Of a stretch of DNA of 64,000 bases, positions 27,381 to 34,729 are shown piece by piece. The position numbers and the translations under genes were made by a program. Location of the stretch: assembly GCA_949283695.1 (NCBI GenBank), contig CASDTX010000025.1, positions 186,001 through 250,000 of the forward strand, given 5' to 3'. Source of the DNA: an uncultured Eubacteriales bacterium (GTDB lineage: Bacteria > Bacillota > Clostridia > Lachnospirales > Lachnospiraceae). Numbering within the stretch: position 1 is the stretch's first letter; the number at the start of each line of letters is the position of its first letter. The notes under the pieces are model-generated. The model was not told the DNA's origin, did not search any database, and saw nothing but the letters and a program-made list of their open reading frames with translations.

Positions 27381-27402
27381 GGACCGGCCGCCTGTTTATG
27401 CT
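27346..27402. terminator. Very long hairpin between convergent genes, overlapping a coding end
   Basis: A perfect 19-base outer stem (27346-27364 with 27384-27402) is continued by CCTCAGA/TCTGAGG around an AAAA loop. It covers the last 11 codons and stop of the C39-like gene and ends one base before the MFS gene's stop. T-tails are poor on both sides. Confidence 0.7.
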
Positions 27403-27403
27403 G

Positions 27404-28597
27404 CTACAGAGAGGAAGATGCTTCTCTGTGAGCCCGTTTTGTTACTTTTAAAAGCAGCTCATGCATAAGAAACATCAGCAGCAGAATGAGCAGAAGGTAG
27501 ACTGGGAGCAGTCCGATGCTGATATGGTTGGCGATCAGCCCGAACAGAGAGGGCATCAGGCAGGTACCCACATAAGCACTGGCCATTTGGACACCGATGA
27601 TCGCCTGGGAGCGGTCCGCGCCAAAATGGGCAGGAGTGGAGTGGATCATGCAGGGATAGACCGGAGCACAGCCAAGTCCGATCAGAATCAGGCCGGCCAG
27701 GGATAGGACTTCCGGGCCCGGCAGCAGCATGGCTGCACCGCCAAGTGTGATAATGCCCATGCCAAGGCGGATCATCTGTGTATCATTGAGCCGTATAGTA
27801 ATAAATCCACATACAGCACGCCCTACGGTGATCCCGATGTAGAACAGGCCTGCGAACCTGGCGGCAGTTTCAGCGGAGACGTCCTGAAACAGAGTCAGAT
27901 AGCTGCTGGCCCAGAGGCCGGCAGTCTGTTCAAGGGCACAATAACAGAAGAAACATAACATCACTTCTTTCGCTCCGGGAATACGGATGATCTCTTTCAG
28001 TGAAAGTGCCCGATTACGTGTAGATGAAGAGACGGATGCGGGATCTGGTACCCGCTTTGTCCAGAGCGGCAGGCTGAAGATCAGGACAGCTGTGAGAACG
28101 ACCTGGAGGATGCCGATATACCGGTAGCCCCAGTTCCAGCCCTGCCCTCCCGTGAGGGCGTATCCCATGATGTATGGCCCGGCTGTCGCACCGACTCCCC
28201 ACATACAGTGCAGCCAGCTCATGTGCCGGCTCTTATAATGAAGAGCGACGTAATTGTTCAGTGAGGCATCCACGCTCCCGGCACCCAGACCGTAGGGAAC
28301 CGCCCAGAGACACAGGAGCCAGAATGAATGCGTTATCGAAAAGCCAAAGAGCGCAGCAGCCGTGATCGCCACGCTGAAAGCCGTTACCTTCCCGGTGCCG
28401 AAGCGAAGCGTGAGACGGTCGCTCTGAAGACTGGATATGATCGTCCCAGCTGCGATAATCATAGAAATGATGCCCGCATAGGAAACGGGAACGCCAAATT
28501 CCGGATACATAGACGGCCAGGCGGATCCGAGCAGAGCATCCGGCAGTCCAAGGCTGATGAAGGCCAGATAAATAATTGCCAGAAGTAAGTGAGTCAT
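27404..28597 (-). CDS. MFS transporter
   Basis: 397 residues, twelve predicted membrane segments in two halves. The N-terminal AFISLGLPDALLGSAWPSMYPEFGVP is the typical start of the FucP/NarK-like sugar or metabolite branch, and the cytoplasmic loop SDRLTLRFGTGKV is the MFS signature area. WLHCMWGVGATAGPYIMG lies in helix five. Substrate unknown. TAGGAGG precedes the start. It is a single gene between the long hairpin and family A repeat copy 3. Confidence 0.85.
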   Translation of the reverse strand: MTHLLLAIIYLAFISLGLPDALLGSAWPSMYPEFGVPVSYAGIISMIIAAGTIISSLQSDRLTLRFGTGKVTAFSVAITAAALFGFSITHSFWLLCLWAVPYGLGAGSVDASLNNYVALHYKSRHMSWLHCMWGVGATAGPYIMGYALTGGQGWNWGYRYIGILQVVLTAVLIFSLPLWTKRVPDPASVSSSTRNRALSLKEIIRIPGAKEVMLCFFCYCALEQTAGLWASSYLTLFQDVSAETAARFAGLFYIGITVGRAVCGFITIRLNDTQMIRLGMGIITLGGAAMLLPGPEVLSLAGLILIGLGCAPVYPCMIHSTPAHFGADRSQAIIGVQMASAYVGTCLMPSLFGLIANHISIGLLPVYLLLILLLMFLMHELLLKVTKRAHREASSSL

Positions 28598-28647
28598 TCT
28601 GGGTTCCTCCTAAGTAAGACCGAAAGTCTGTTGTATTCTAAATCGGC

Positions 28648-28713
28648 AGCGTCGGCGGACAAGAGGCTTAAATAAGTCCTTCACAGACCGTATTGCCCTT
28701 GGCCGCTGACGCT
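28648..28713. repeat. Dispersed palindromic repeat, family A copy 3
   Basis: Arms 28648-28667 and 28695-28713 are slightly diverged. The loop TTAAATAAGTCCTTCACAGA matches that of copy 1 almost base for base. It lies nine bases past the asnA stop. Confidence 0.85.
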
Positions 28714-28721
28714 ATCCAGGC

Positions 28722-29732
28722 TTAAAGCAGGTGGATACCGTGAGCCTGAGCTTCTTCCATGACATGGTCCGGCCAGAGAGAGGACTGGACCTCACCGATG
28801 TGGGCTTTCCTTAAATAATACATACAGATGCGGGACTGACCGATACCGCCGCCCACTGTATATGGAAGTTCCCCATTTAACAGTGATTTCTGGAAAGGAA
28901 GTTCCGCGCGGTCCTCACAGCCTGCCGTCTGAAGCTGAGAGCGCAGAGACGCTTCATCGACACGGATCCCCATGGAAGAGAGTTCAAGACCCATGTCAAG
29001 TACTGGGTAGTAGACGATGATATCACCATTTAATTCCCAATCATCATAGTCCGGAGCACGTCCGTCATGCTTCTCGCCGGAGGCAAGAACCTTGCCGATC
29101 TGAGAGATGAAGACAGCCCCCTTATCTTTGGCGATCTTCGTTTCCCTTTCCTTAGGCGTACAGTTCGGGTACATGTCTTCCAGTTCCTGGGACGTGATGA
29201 AGAAGATGTCGTCCGGGAGCAGAGGTTCAATATAGTTATAGCGTCTGGAAATGAAATTCTCCGTATCTTTGAGTGCGCTGTAGACCTTACGGACCGTATA
29301 TTCCAAAGTTTCCATATTCCGCTCTTCTTTTGAGATCACCTTCTCCCAATCCCACTGGTCGACATAGAGAGAATGAATATTGTCCGTATCCTCATCACGG
29401 CGGATGGCACTCATATCCGTGTAAAGCCCTTCACCAGAATGAAAACCATAATTTTTAAGGGCATATCTTTTCCATTTGGCAAGGGAGTGAACGATCTCCG
29501 CCCTGGCGTTATCCTGTTCCTTAATCCCGAAAGATACCGGCCGTTCCACCCCGTTCAAATTATCATTCATGCCAGACTCCGGCCGTACGAACAGCGGGGC
29601 AGAAACACGAGTCAGATGAAGAGACTTTGCAAGAGCCCGCTCAAAATGATCTTTTACTTCTTTAATGGCTACTTCCGTTTCACGGATTGTGAGAGGAGAG
29701 ACATAGCCATCAGGTATTCTCAGCTGTTCCAT
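28722..29732 (-). CDS. asnA: Aspartate-ammonia ligase (asparagine synthetase A)
   Basis: 336 residues, the usual AsnA length, with a class II aminoacyl-tRNA-synthetase-like fold. Motifs are VSAPLFVRPESGMNDNLNG, SLYVDQWDWEKVI, and YTVGGGIGQSRICMYYL near the C-terminus. It makes asparagine from aspartate, ammonia and ATP. AAAAGGAG precedes the start. Its promoter carries a perfect dyad at the expected transcription start. No T-box leader is seen. Confidence 0.97.
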   Translation of the reverse strand: MEQLRIPDGYVSPLTIRETEVAIKEVKDHFERALAKSLHLTRVSAPLFVRPESGMNDNLNGVERPVSFGIKEQDNARAEIVHSLAKWKRYALKNYGFHSGEGLYTDMSAIRRDEDTDNIHSLYVDQWDWEKVISKEERNMETLEYTVRKVYSALKDTENFISRRYNYIEPLLPDDIFFITSQELEDMYPNCTPKERETKIAKDKGAVFISQIGKVLASGEKHDGRAPDYDDWELNGDIIVYYPVLDMGLELSSMGIRVDEASLRSQLQTAGCEDRAELPFQKSLLNGELPYTVGGGIGQSRICMYYLRKAHIGEVQSSLWPDHVMEEAQAHGIHLL

Positions 29733-29778
29733 ATGTAAAGACTCCTTTTTTAAGAATTTTATGATTGATCCCCACAGG

Positions 29779-29831
29779 ATAGAAATGAGAAATCATTTCT
29801 ATATTTTAATTGGGCGGTATATAAAAGTCAA
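29779..29831 (-). promoter_or_regulatory. asnA promoter with operator dyad
   Basis: On the minus strand: TTGACT (29831-29826), 17 bases, TAAAAT (29808-29803). Directly downstream ATAGAAATGA and TCATTTCTAT (29779-29802) form a perfect 10-base dyad around GAAA, placed to block initiation when bound. Confidence 0.65.
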
Positions 29832-29842
29832 ATGAAATTGTG

Positions 29843-29882
29843 AACGGTGCCAGGCACTTTTGCAAAAGTGCCTGGCACCGTT
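29843..29882. repeat. 40-base perfect palindrome with TGCCAGGCAC core
   Basis: AACGGTGCCAGGCACTTTTG is followed by its exact reverse complement, with no unpaired loop. It stands between the divergent asnA promoter and the small-gene promoter, 12 bases upstream of the asnA -35. The GGTGCCAGGCAC type of palindrome resembles a short dispersed element. Confidence 0.8.
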
Positions 29883-29935
29883 ACTCAAAAAAGACAGATA
29901 ATTTAAAAATAGAATAAATAAATAACAAAAACTTA

Positions 29936-29967
29936 TTGACAAATTATGAATAGAGTGATATTATAAT
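29936..29967 (+). promoter_or_regulatory. Promoter of the small-gene unit
   Basis: TTGACA (29936-29941) with TATTAT (29959-29964) at 17 bases, or TATAAT (29962-29967) at 20. It starts an approximately 370-base unit that ends at the terminator at 30292-30340. Confidence 0.7.
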
Positions 29968-30167
29968 GACAACAAATAAAACTGATTAAACAATCTGACA
30001 AGAGAAAATAACAAAATGTTATAATTAATTGAATGATCGTTTAGAGAGGTTTTATTCAAACCTGTTGGACATCGAGATTGGGAAAGTAACAACCTGATAT
30101 AGAGAAATATCATAATGACGAGAAAGTTATGAGAGAAGTAAAATCTATATCAAATGAAAAGGAGGTT

Positions 30168-30272
30168 ATGAGTACCAAGTCCGACAGGAATTTAAGTAAA
30201 GGAGGTACGGACCGCCGGGAACATAAGTTAAATCTATCAATAAAAAAGATAGAAAGAGGTAAAAAAGAATGA
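30168..30272 (+). CDS. Small 34-residue basic protein or coding-like part of an RNA
   Basis: The frame opens at ATG 30168 directly after AAAAGGAGGTT, an ideal ribosome binding site, and ends in TGA at 30272. The product is highly charged (MSTKSDRNLSKGGTDRREHK and then LNLSIKKIERGKKE), without hydrophobic segments. It has its own promoter about 200 bases upstream and a strong terminator 20 bases downstream. I do not recognise it. The AT-rich leader with small stems (AGGTTT/AAACCT, GATAT/ATATC) leaves open that the whole unit is a structured RNA. Confidence 0.55.
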   Translation: MSTKSDRNLSKGGTDRREHKLNLSIKKIERGKKE

Positions 30273-30291
30273 TAGAAATATCAGAATGAAG

Positions 30292-30340
30292 ATGGATGTT
30301 GATCAAAGGAATTGATTGGCATCCATTTTCTTTGTGTTTT
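30292..30340 (+). terminator. Terminator of the small-gene unit
   Basis: ATGGATGTTGATC (30292-30304) pairs, with three wobble pairs, with GATTGGCATCCAT (30314-30326). It is followed by TTTTCTTTGTGTTTT. Confidence 0.88.
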
Positions 30341-30395
30341 GTCATGTTGGGAGACAGAAGCTTTATCTTTCTTTATGTTTCTTTTCTGTCATGTG

Positions 30396-30424
30396 TTGTC
30401 AAGTAATAGAAAAATTGATAGAAT
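30396..30424 (+). promoter_or_regulatory. Promoter of the WYL regulator gene
   Basis: TTGTCA (30396-30401), 17 bases, TAGAAT (30419-30424), 57 bases before the start codon. Confidence 0.6.
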
Positions 30425-30481
30425 GAACGGGAAGTTAGAGGCAGTATAAGATGAGGACACCAGGATAACGGAGAACGGAAT

Positions 30482-31474
30482 ATGGCAAAGAGTGCAAATC
30501 AGAAAGCGAAGATACTGTATCTGTTGGAACTGTTTCAGGAGGAGACGGATGAGGGGCATCCGCTTACACGCAAGGAACTGGAGAGCCGCCTGGCGGATAT
30601 TGGGATACACGCAGAACGGAAGAGCATTTATAATGATATTGAAACACTGAAAAATTTTGGCCTGGATATTGTATATCGGAAGGAACGGCCGGAAGGATAT
30701 TATCTTGCGTCCAGGAATTTTGAACTCCCTGAATTGAAACTTCTGGTTGATGCAGTACTGGCTTCTCGGTTTATTACTCAGAAGAAGTCAGACGTGCTGA
30801 TCAGGAAGATTGAGAAGCTGGCCAGCAGACATGAGGCTGGCATGCTTCAGCGTCAGGTTGTGGTAGCTGACCGGATCAAAGCAATGAACGAGAGTATTTA
30901 TTACAATGTGGATCAGCTGCATTTGGCCATTGCCATGAACCGTCAGGTGCTGTTCCAGTATTTTGAATGGATGGTATCAAAGCAGATCAGGCTGAAAAAG
31001 GGCGGGGGGAATTACCGGATCAGTCCGTGGGCCCTTACTTGGGATAATGAGAATTATTATCTCATCGGCTATGATATGGACGCGGAGAGAATCAAGCACT
31101 TTCGGGTGGACCGCATGCTGCATATCGAACTGATCGATCAGCCGAGGGCGGGAAGAGAGGCGTTCGGCAAGTTTGATCTTGCCCGTTATGCGAAGAAGAC
31201 TTTCGGAATGTTCGGCGGCAGTGAAGTGACCGTGCGGATCCGGTTCCATAATAAATACGTAGGGGCTGTGATCGACCGTTTCGGACGTGATGTGGCGCTA
31301 AGGCCCGATGGGGAGGAACATTTTATTGCTCGGGCAGAAGTGGCGGTAAGTGAGCAGTTCTTTGGATGGATCACAGGGCTGGGAAGAGACGTGGAGATTC
31401 TGTCGCCGGAATCTGTGGTAGAGGAGTATCAGAAACTTTTAAGAGATCTGACAGAAAAATATAATAAGAGATAA
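30482..31474 (+). CDS. WYL-domain transcriptional regulator (YafY type)
   Basis: 330 residues: N-terminal HTH_11 winged helix (KILYLLELFQEETDEGHPLT, then ERKSIYNDIETLKNFGLDI) and a WYL domain with NYRISPWALTWDNENYYLIGYD and a closing FGWITGLGRDVEILSPESV region. WYL proteins sense a ligand, often nucleic-acid or nucleotide related, and regulate transcription. CGGAG is the only site before the start. The membrane-protein gene follows after 11 bases and is probably co-transcribed. Its target is unknown. Confidence 0.88.
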   Translation: MAKSANQKAKILYLLELFQEETDEGHPLTRKELESRLADIGIHAERKSIYNDIETLKNFGLDIVYRKERPEGYYLASRNFELPELKLLVDAVLASRFITQKKSDVLIRKIEKLASRHEAGMLQRQVVVADRIKAMNESIYYNVDQLHLAIAMNRQVLFQYFEWMVSKQIRLKKGGGNYRISPWALTWDNENYYLIGYDMDAERIKHFRVDRMLHIELIDQPRAGREAFGKFDLARYAKKTFGMFGGSEVTVRIRFHNKYVGAVIDRFGRDVALRPDGEEHFIARAEVAVSEQFFGWITGLGRDVEILSPESVVEEYQKLLRDLTEKYNKR

Positions 31475-31485
31475 GGTGGAGTGTC

Positions 31486-32388
31486 ATGAATATGAATGAG
31501 ATTTACAGAGCAATACAGGAATTTGATCTGGCAGCAGCGATTGCGGAGGTCCGGGAGGCCGGACATGTGCTGACGCAGACGGAGATGGCAGGTTTGATTG
31601 TGGCAGCTGTATTGGGCGGCCTGATGTGTCTGTTCGGACTCAAGCTTGTGCGGTTCTGGGCAGCAGTGCTGGGACTCGCAGGAGGAGCGGCGGCCGGGTA
31701 TGCCGCCGGCACAGCGGCCGGACTGGACGGAACGGTGGTATTGCTGATCAGTGCAGCAGCCGGAGTGATCGTGGCAGTTCTGGGAGCTGCCTTATACCGG
31801 GTGGGTGTGTTCCTCACCGTGTTCCTGGGAGTGGGGCTGTTTGGAATACATATGATCGATCCGCGGAATTGGATCCTGCTGGGCATCTGTGCAGGAGTGG
31901 CGCTTGTGGCAGCGATGCTGTCCGTAAAATTTATCAACATGTTTACCATACTGGCAACTGTCCTTCTGGGCGGCGTGACAGCAGGGCCGGCAGTCTATTA
32001 TCTGCTGCCGGAAACAGCGCTGGGTGGAATCCTCCGCATCATTCTCTGCGCAGCTTTCGGCGCGGTGGGCATGCTGGTGCAGCTGCTTCTGGAATCTAGA
32101 AAGCGTAAGCGGCAGAGCCTGAAGAAGGCAGCTCAGATCCGGAAGGAGAATTCTACAGAAAATGAGGTGGAACGTGCCCGGGCTATGATGGACGAACTGG
32201 GCGGCGATATAGAGAAGGTGGAGCAGACGCCTTTCCCGGCACGGGCAGAGCAGGATGCATTCTTTGAGACCGTAAGTCTGGATGATATCGATGATATTGA
32301 AGACGAGGACGAAATCTTCGAAGAATCAGAACAGGAAGATCCTGAATGGAAAGAGCCAAAGAGGCAGCCAAAAAAGAGAAAAAAATAG
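31486..32388 (+). CDS. Multi-span membrane protein with acidic tail (DUF4203/TMEM198-like)
   Basis: 300 residues. About 45 soluble residues lead into seven closely packed hydrophobic segments rich in Gly/Ala (residues 36-205). Then come a basic stretch (ESRKRKRQSLKKAAQIRK) and a strongly acidic cytoplasmic tail (DDIDDIEDEDEIFEESEQED) ending in lysines. The helix pattern resembles DUF4203/TMEM198-type proteins; this is a weak assignment. GGTGGAG precedes the start. It follows the WYL regulator and may be its partner. No enzymatic motif seen. Confidence 0.6.
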   Translation: MNMNEIYRAIQEFDLAAAIAEVREAGHVLTQTEMAGLIVAAVLGGLMCLFGLKLVRFWAAVLGLAGGAAAGYAAGTAAGLDGTVVLLISAAAGVIVAVLGAALYRVGVFLTVFLGVGLFGIHMIDPRNWILLGICAGVALVAAMLSVKFINMFTILATVLLGGVTAGPAVYYLLPETALGGILRIILCAAFGAVGMLVQLLLESRKRKRQSLKKAAQIRKENSTENEVERARAMMDELGGDIEKVEQTPFPARAEQDAFFETVSLDDIDDIEDEDEIFEESEQEDPEWKEPKRQPKKRKK

Positions 32389-32470
32389 AAAAGTCCGTTT
32401 TATGACACACCTGATCGGGTATGATGTTTCCGGAAAAAGGAAATCATATGTGAGAAAGGTGTGTTTTATA

Positions 32471-32650
32471 ATGTATATCAGAAAATCTGTATTAAGTGCG
32501 TTGACGGCTTTTGTGGGAGCAGTGGTTCTTCTTCTGCTGGCAATTCTGTTCTGCTTTACCGAGATTGGAATTCCTGCATGGGTTTATGCGGCGGGATGGT
32601 TCGGCTGTCTGGGGTCTGTTCTTTACATTGTTTCCAGAATCTACCGATGA
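32471..32650 (+). CDS. Small two-span membrane protein
   Basis: 59 residues: MYIRKSVLSALTAFVGAVVL opens the first hydrophobic helix, and a second follows after EIGIP, ending in SRIYR. GAGAAAGGTG lies upstream at a suitable distance. It is not recognised; there are no catalytic residues. It lies between the acidic-tail membrane protein and the PHP gene, which has its own promoter. Confidence 0.5.
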   Translation: MYIRKSVLSALTAFVGAVVLLLLAILFCFTEIGIPAWVYAAGWFGCLGSVLYIVSRIYR

Positions 32651-32697
32651 AAGAGCAGCGTAATCCAGAGGCATTCGGGAAAAGTCTGTGTCCCTGG

Positions 32698-32727
32698 TTG
32701 TCATCGGCAGGGCAGATAGGGTATAAT
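32698..32727 (+). promoter_or_regulatory. Promoter of the PHP-domain gene
   Basis: TTGTCA (32698-32703), 18 bases, TATAAT (32722-32727), 57 bases before the start. Confidence 0.65.
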
Positions 32728-32784
32728 AGACTCAGACAAGTTACAGATTTGATTGCTTGCAAAAACTGTAAAGGGGGTCTGTAT

Positions 32785-33600
32785 ATGAAGATCGATATGC
32801 ACTGCCATGTCAAAGAGGGGTCTATCGACAGTAAAGTGGGCCTGGAAGAATATATCACAATATTGAAGAAACATGGATTCCAGGGGATGGTGATCACGGA
32901 TCATGACACCTATAATGGCTACAGGTATTGGAAAGAGCATATAAAAGGAAAGAAGCATACAGACTTTGTAGTACTCAAAGGGATCGAATACGATACCCGG
33001 GATGCAGGGCACATCCTTGTGATCATGCCGGAAGGTGTGAAGATGCGTGTGCTGGAGATGCGGGGAATGCCGCTGGCGCTTCTGATTGATCTGGTTCACA
33101 GAAACGGCGGCGTACTGGGGCCGGCTCATCCATGCGGTGAAAAGTATATGAGTTTCACGAACGCAAGACGGTTCTACCAGTCCCCGGAGATCGTGAAGCG
33201 GTTTGATTTTGTGGAGGCATTCAACAGCTGCGAATCCATAGACTCCAACGCAGGTGCTGCAAAGCTGGCGAAGAAGTACGGTAAAGTGACCACAGGCGGG
33301 AGCGATTCTCATAAGCCGGACTGTGTGGGAAGGGGATATACGATTCTTCCGGAGCCGGTGACCTGCGAGACGGAGCTGATCTCACTGATTCATAAGAAAG
33401 CAGAATTCAAGGCCGGCGGCGTGCTCTATGAGAAGACGACGAAAGAGAAGATCGGGAAGATCAATAAACTGCTGGTCTACTCATTCTGGGTGTATAACAA
33501 GAGCGGTGAGCTTGTGAAGCGCCGGGGCAGAAATAAGAAGATGGTGGAAGAGCATCCTTATGATCCGATTGATCCTGTTGAATTGTATTATCACTCGTGA
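32785..33600 (+). CDS. PHP-domain phosphoesterase
   Basis: 271 residues. Metal-binding motifs in PHP order: DMHCHVKEGS at the N-terminus, VITDHDTYNGY, a Glu in GIEYDT, LGPAHPCG, a C-terminal-side FNSCESID, and TGGSDSHKPDCVG. This is the TrpH/YciV-like group of metal-dependent phosphoesterases, some of which act on nucleotides or oligonucleotides. Start at 32785 has AAAGGGGG upstream. The last 60 residues (KINKLLVYSFWVYNKSGELV) extend past the catalytic core. Substrate unknown. Confidence 0.85.
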   Translation: MKIDMHCHVKEGSIDSKVGLEEYITILKKHGFQGMVITDHDTYNGYRYWKEHIKGKKHTDFVVLKGIEYDTRDAGHILVIMPEGVKMRVLEMRGMPLALLIDLVHRNGGVLGPAHPCGEKYMSFTNARRFYQSPEIVKRFDFVEAFNSCESIDSNAGAAKLAKKYGKVTTGGSDSHKPDCVGRGYTILPEPVTCETELISLIHKKAEFKAGGVLYEKTTKEKIGKINKLLVYSFWVYNKSGELVKRRGRNKKMVEEHPYDPIDPVELYYHS

Positions 33601-33638
33601 GATCTGTGGGATAGGAAGCGGAGTCGGATAGAAAGAGC

Positions 33639-33690
33639 AAGGCTGCCTGTCAGTTATCTGTTTAACTGATAGGCAGCCTTATTTTCTTTC
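33639..33690. terminator. Bidirectional terminator
   Basis: AAGGCTGCCTGTCAGTTA (33639-33656) pairs with 33663-33680, with one G-T wobble. It is followed on the plus strand by ATTTTCTTT. It serves the PHP gene and the minus-strand gene whose stop (33654-33656) is inside the stem. Confidence 0.88.
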
Positions 33691-34001
33691 TTAACTTCTG
33701 TAATCATTTTCTGACGGACCATATATGGAAGAATAGATCCCAGGAACTGTCCGGCATCGGTGACAGCGATCTGTTCCCGGCTGAAAGGCTGCCGGGCAGT
33801 GAGTCCGGTTACGAAAGGTTCCAGCTCTTTCTGCGTCAGCGGTCCGTTCTTTTTCAGGGCCTTTTTGACTTTCGAGATTCCCTTGGCGCTGAGGAGGTTG
33901 GACAGATCCTGATTCTGACGCATGGAGCGCCAGAGTCCCCAGCCATAGATAATCATCGTTGCCAGTGCGAAGAGGAGAATGTAGGGAATATATTTCAGCA
34001 T
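33654..34001 (-). CDS. Membrane-anchored protein with helical C-terminal domain, unknown
   Basis: 115 residues: one N-terminal membrane helix (YIPYILLFALATMIIYGWGL) followed by a cytoplasmic region with KVKKALKKNGPLTQKELEPF, which looks like a winged-helix or helical fold. I do not recognise the family. Its start overlaps the end of the PqqD-like gene by seven bases, so they form one unit and probably act together, perhaps at the membrane. Confidence 0.6.
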   Translation of the reverse strand: MLKYIPYILLFALATMIIYGWGLWRSMRQNQDLSNLLSAKGISKVKKALKKNGPLTQKELEPFVTGLTARQPFSREQIAVTDAGQFLGSILPYMVRQKMITEVKKENKAAYQLNR

Positions 34002-34354
34002 GATTTGCTCTTCTCTCCTTTCCAGTGGATCAGATGGTTGTCATGAAGGATCTCAAGGAATTTGATCAGTCTGGAAAGAGACTTCTCCATCTTGGGAAAT
34101 CTGGCGTCAAGCTCTCTGGAAATCTGGTGCACGTCTTTCGTGCCGTCAATAGACAGCCACACGAAGCTGCCGAGCTCGTCCAGCTTAATGTCGCTGACCC
34201 GCGGGCGGCGGAAGAATTTTTGTGCGATTTTATGGTAAAAGCCTTTCCATTCAATGAATACAGTCACGTGATTATGCTCGTCAGTTGTGGATTCGATTTC
34301 TGGATTTTTCACCGGAATGAAGTCCAGATAGTTCTTTGAATTCTTTTTGCTCAT
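33995..34354 (-). CDS. PqqD family protein, orphan
   Basis: 119 residues. The central part ISDIKLDELGSFVWLSIDGT-like segment (VSDIKLDELGSFVWLSIDG, then KDVHQISREL and FLEILHDNHLI) matches the PqqD/RiPP recognition element fold, PF05402. Such domains bind leader peptides for radical-SAM or other RiPP enzymes. Here no precursor peptide, radical-SAM or transporter gene is adjacent; the only partner is the small membrane protein that overlaps its end. Family A repeat copy 4 lies upstream. Confidence 0.72.
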   Translation of the reverse strand: MSKKNSKNYLDFIPVKNPEIESTTDEHNHVTVFIEWKGFYHKIAQKFFRRPRVSDIKLDELGSFVWLSIDGTKDVHQISRELDARFPKMEKSLSRLIKFLEILHDNHLIHWKGEKSKSC

Positions 34355-34414
34355 TTGTTCAGAGTCAACCTCCTATTATCGATCTGTCGACAGAAGTTCC
34401 ATACCCAGAGGGCA

Positions 34415-34455
34415 GCGTCGGTGCACAAGGGGGATTTCCTCTTGTACACCGACGC
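34415..34455. repeat. Dispersed palindromic repeat, family A copy 4
   Basis: GCGTCGGTGCACAAGGGG (34415-34432) pairs with its imperfect complement ending at 34455 (TTGTACACCGACGC). It lies upstream of the PqqD-like gene. The surrounding 375-base gap (34355-34729) has no gene and also holds a family B repeat. Confidence 0.8.
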
Positions 34456-34560
34456 AAACTGAACTGTTGCTGTCTGTCCCCTGTGCCCCTTATGCCTTCT
34501 ATGCGGGCATAGGCAGGCGGACTTCAGCAAATGTGTGAACAGTAACGCTCAAATGCGTAA

Positions 34561-34715
34561 CAGTTCAGCCCGCGCCATTCGCAAAGCAGCACTGACGTGC
34601 TCATTGCGGCTGCGCCGCTCCCTTGCTCATGAACTGGCGCTCAGCACATCTGCCTGTCAGCCGCCGGATTCTTATGCAAGCATAAATCCGTCTTCTGACG
34701 CAGATGGCTGAACTG
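34561..34715. repeat. MITE-like element, family B long copy
   Basis: CAGTTCAGCC (34561-34570) and GGCTGAACTG (34706-34715) are perfect 10-base inverted ends of a 155-base unit with no coding potential. Inside it, 24 bases (34563-34586) equal 15888-15911 inverted, and TTATGC/GCATAA makes a small stem. Flanking bases on both sides include CTCAAATGC, giving further inverted similarity. Confidence 0.6.
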
Positions 34716-34729
34716 ATACTCAAATGCTG

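Noticed and set aside
29733..29842. T-box leader for asnA
   Set aside because: The gap is only about 110 bases and lacks the T-box sequence and a terminator; a promoter with a dyad explains it.
29843..29882. Terminator for a plus-strand gene
   Set aside because: The palindrome has no T-run and no plus-strand gene ends before it, so it is listed as a repeat.
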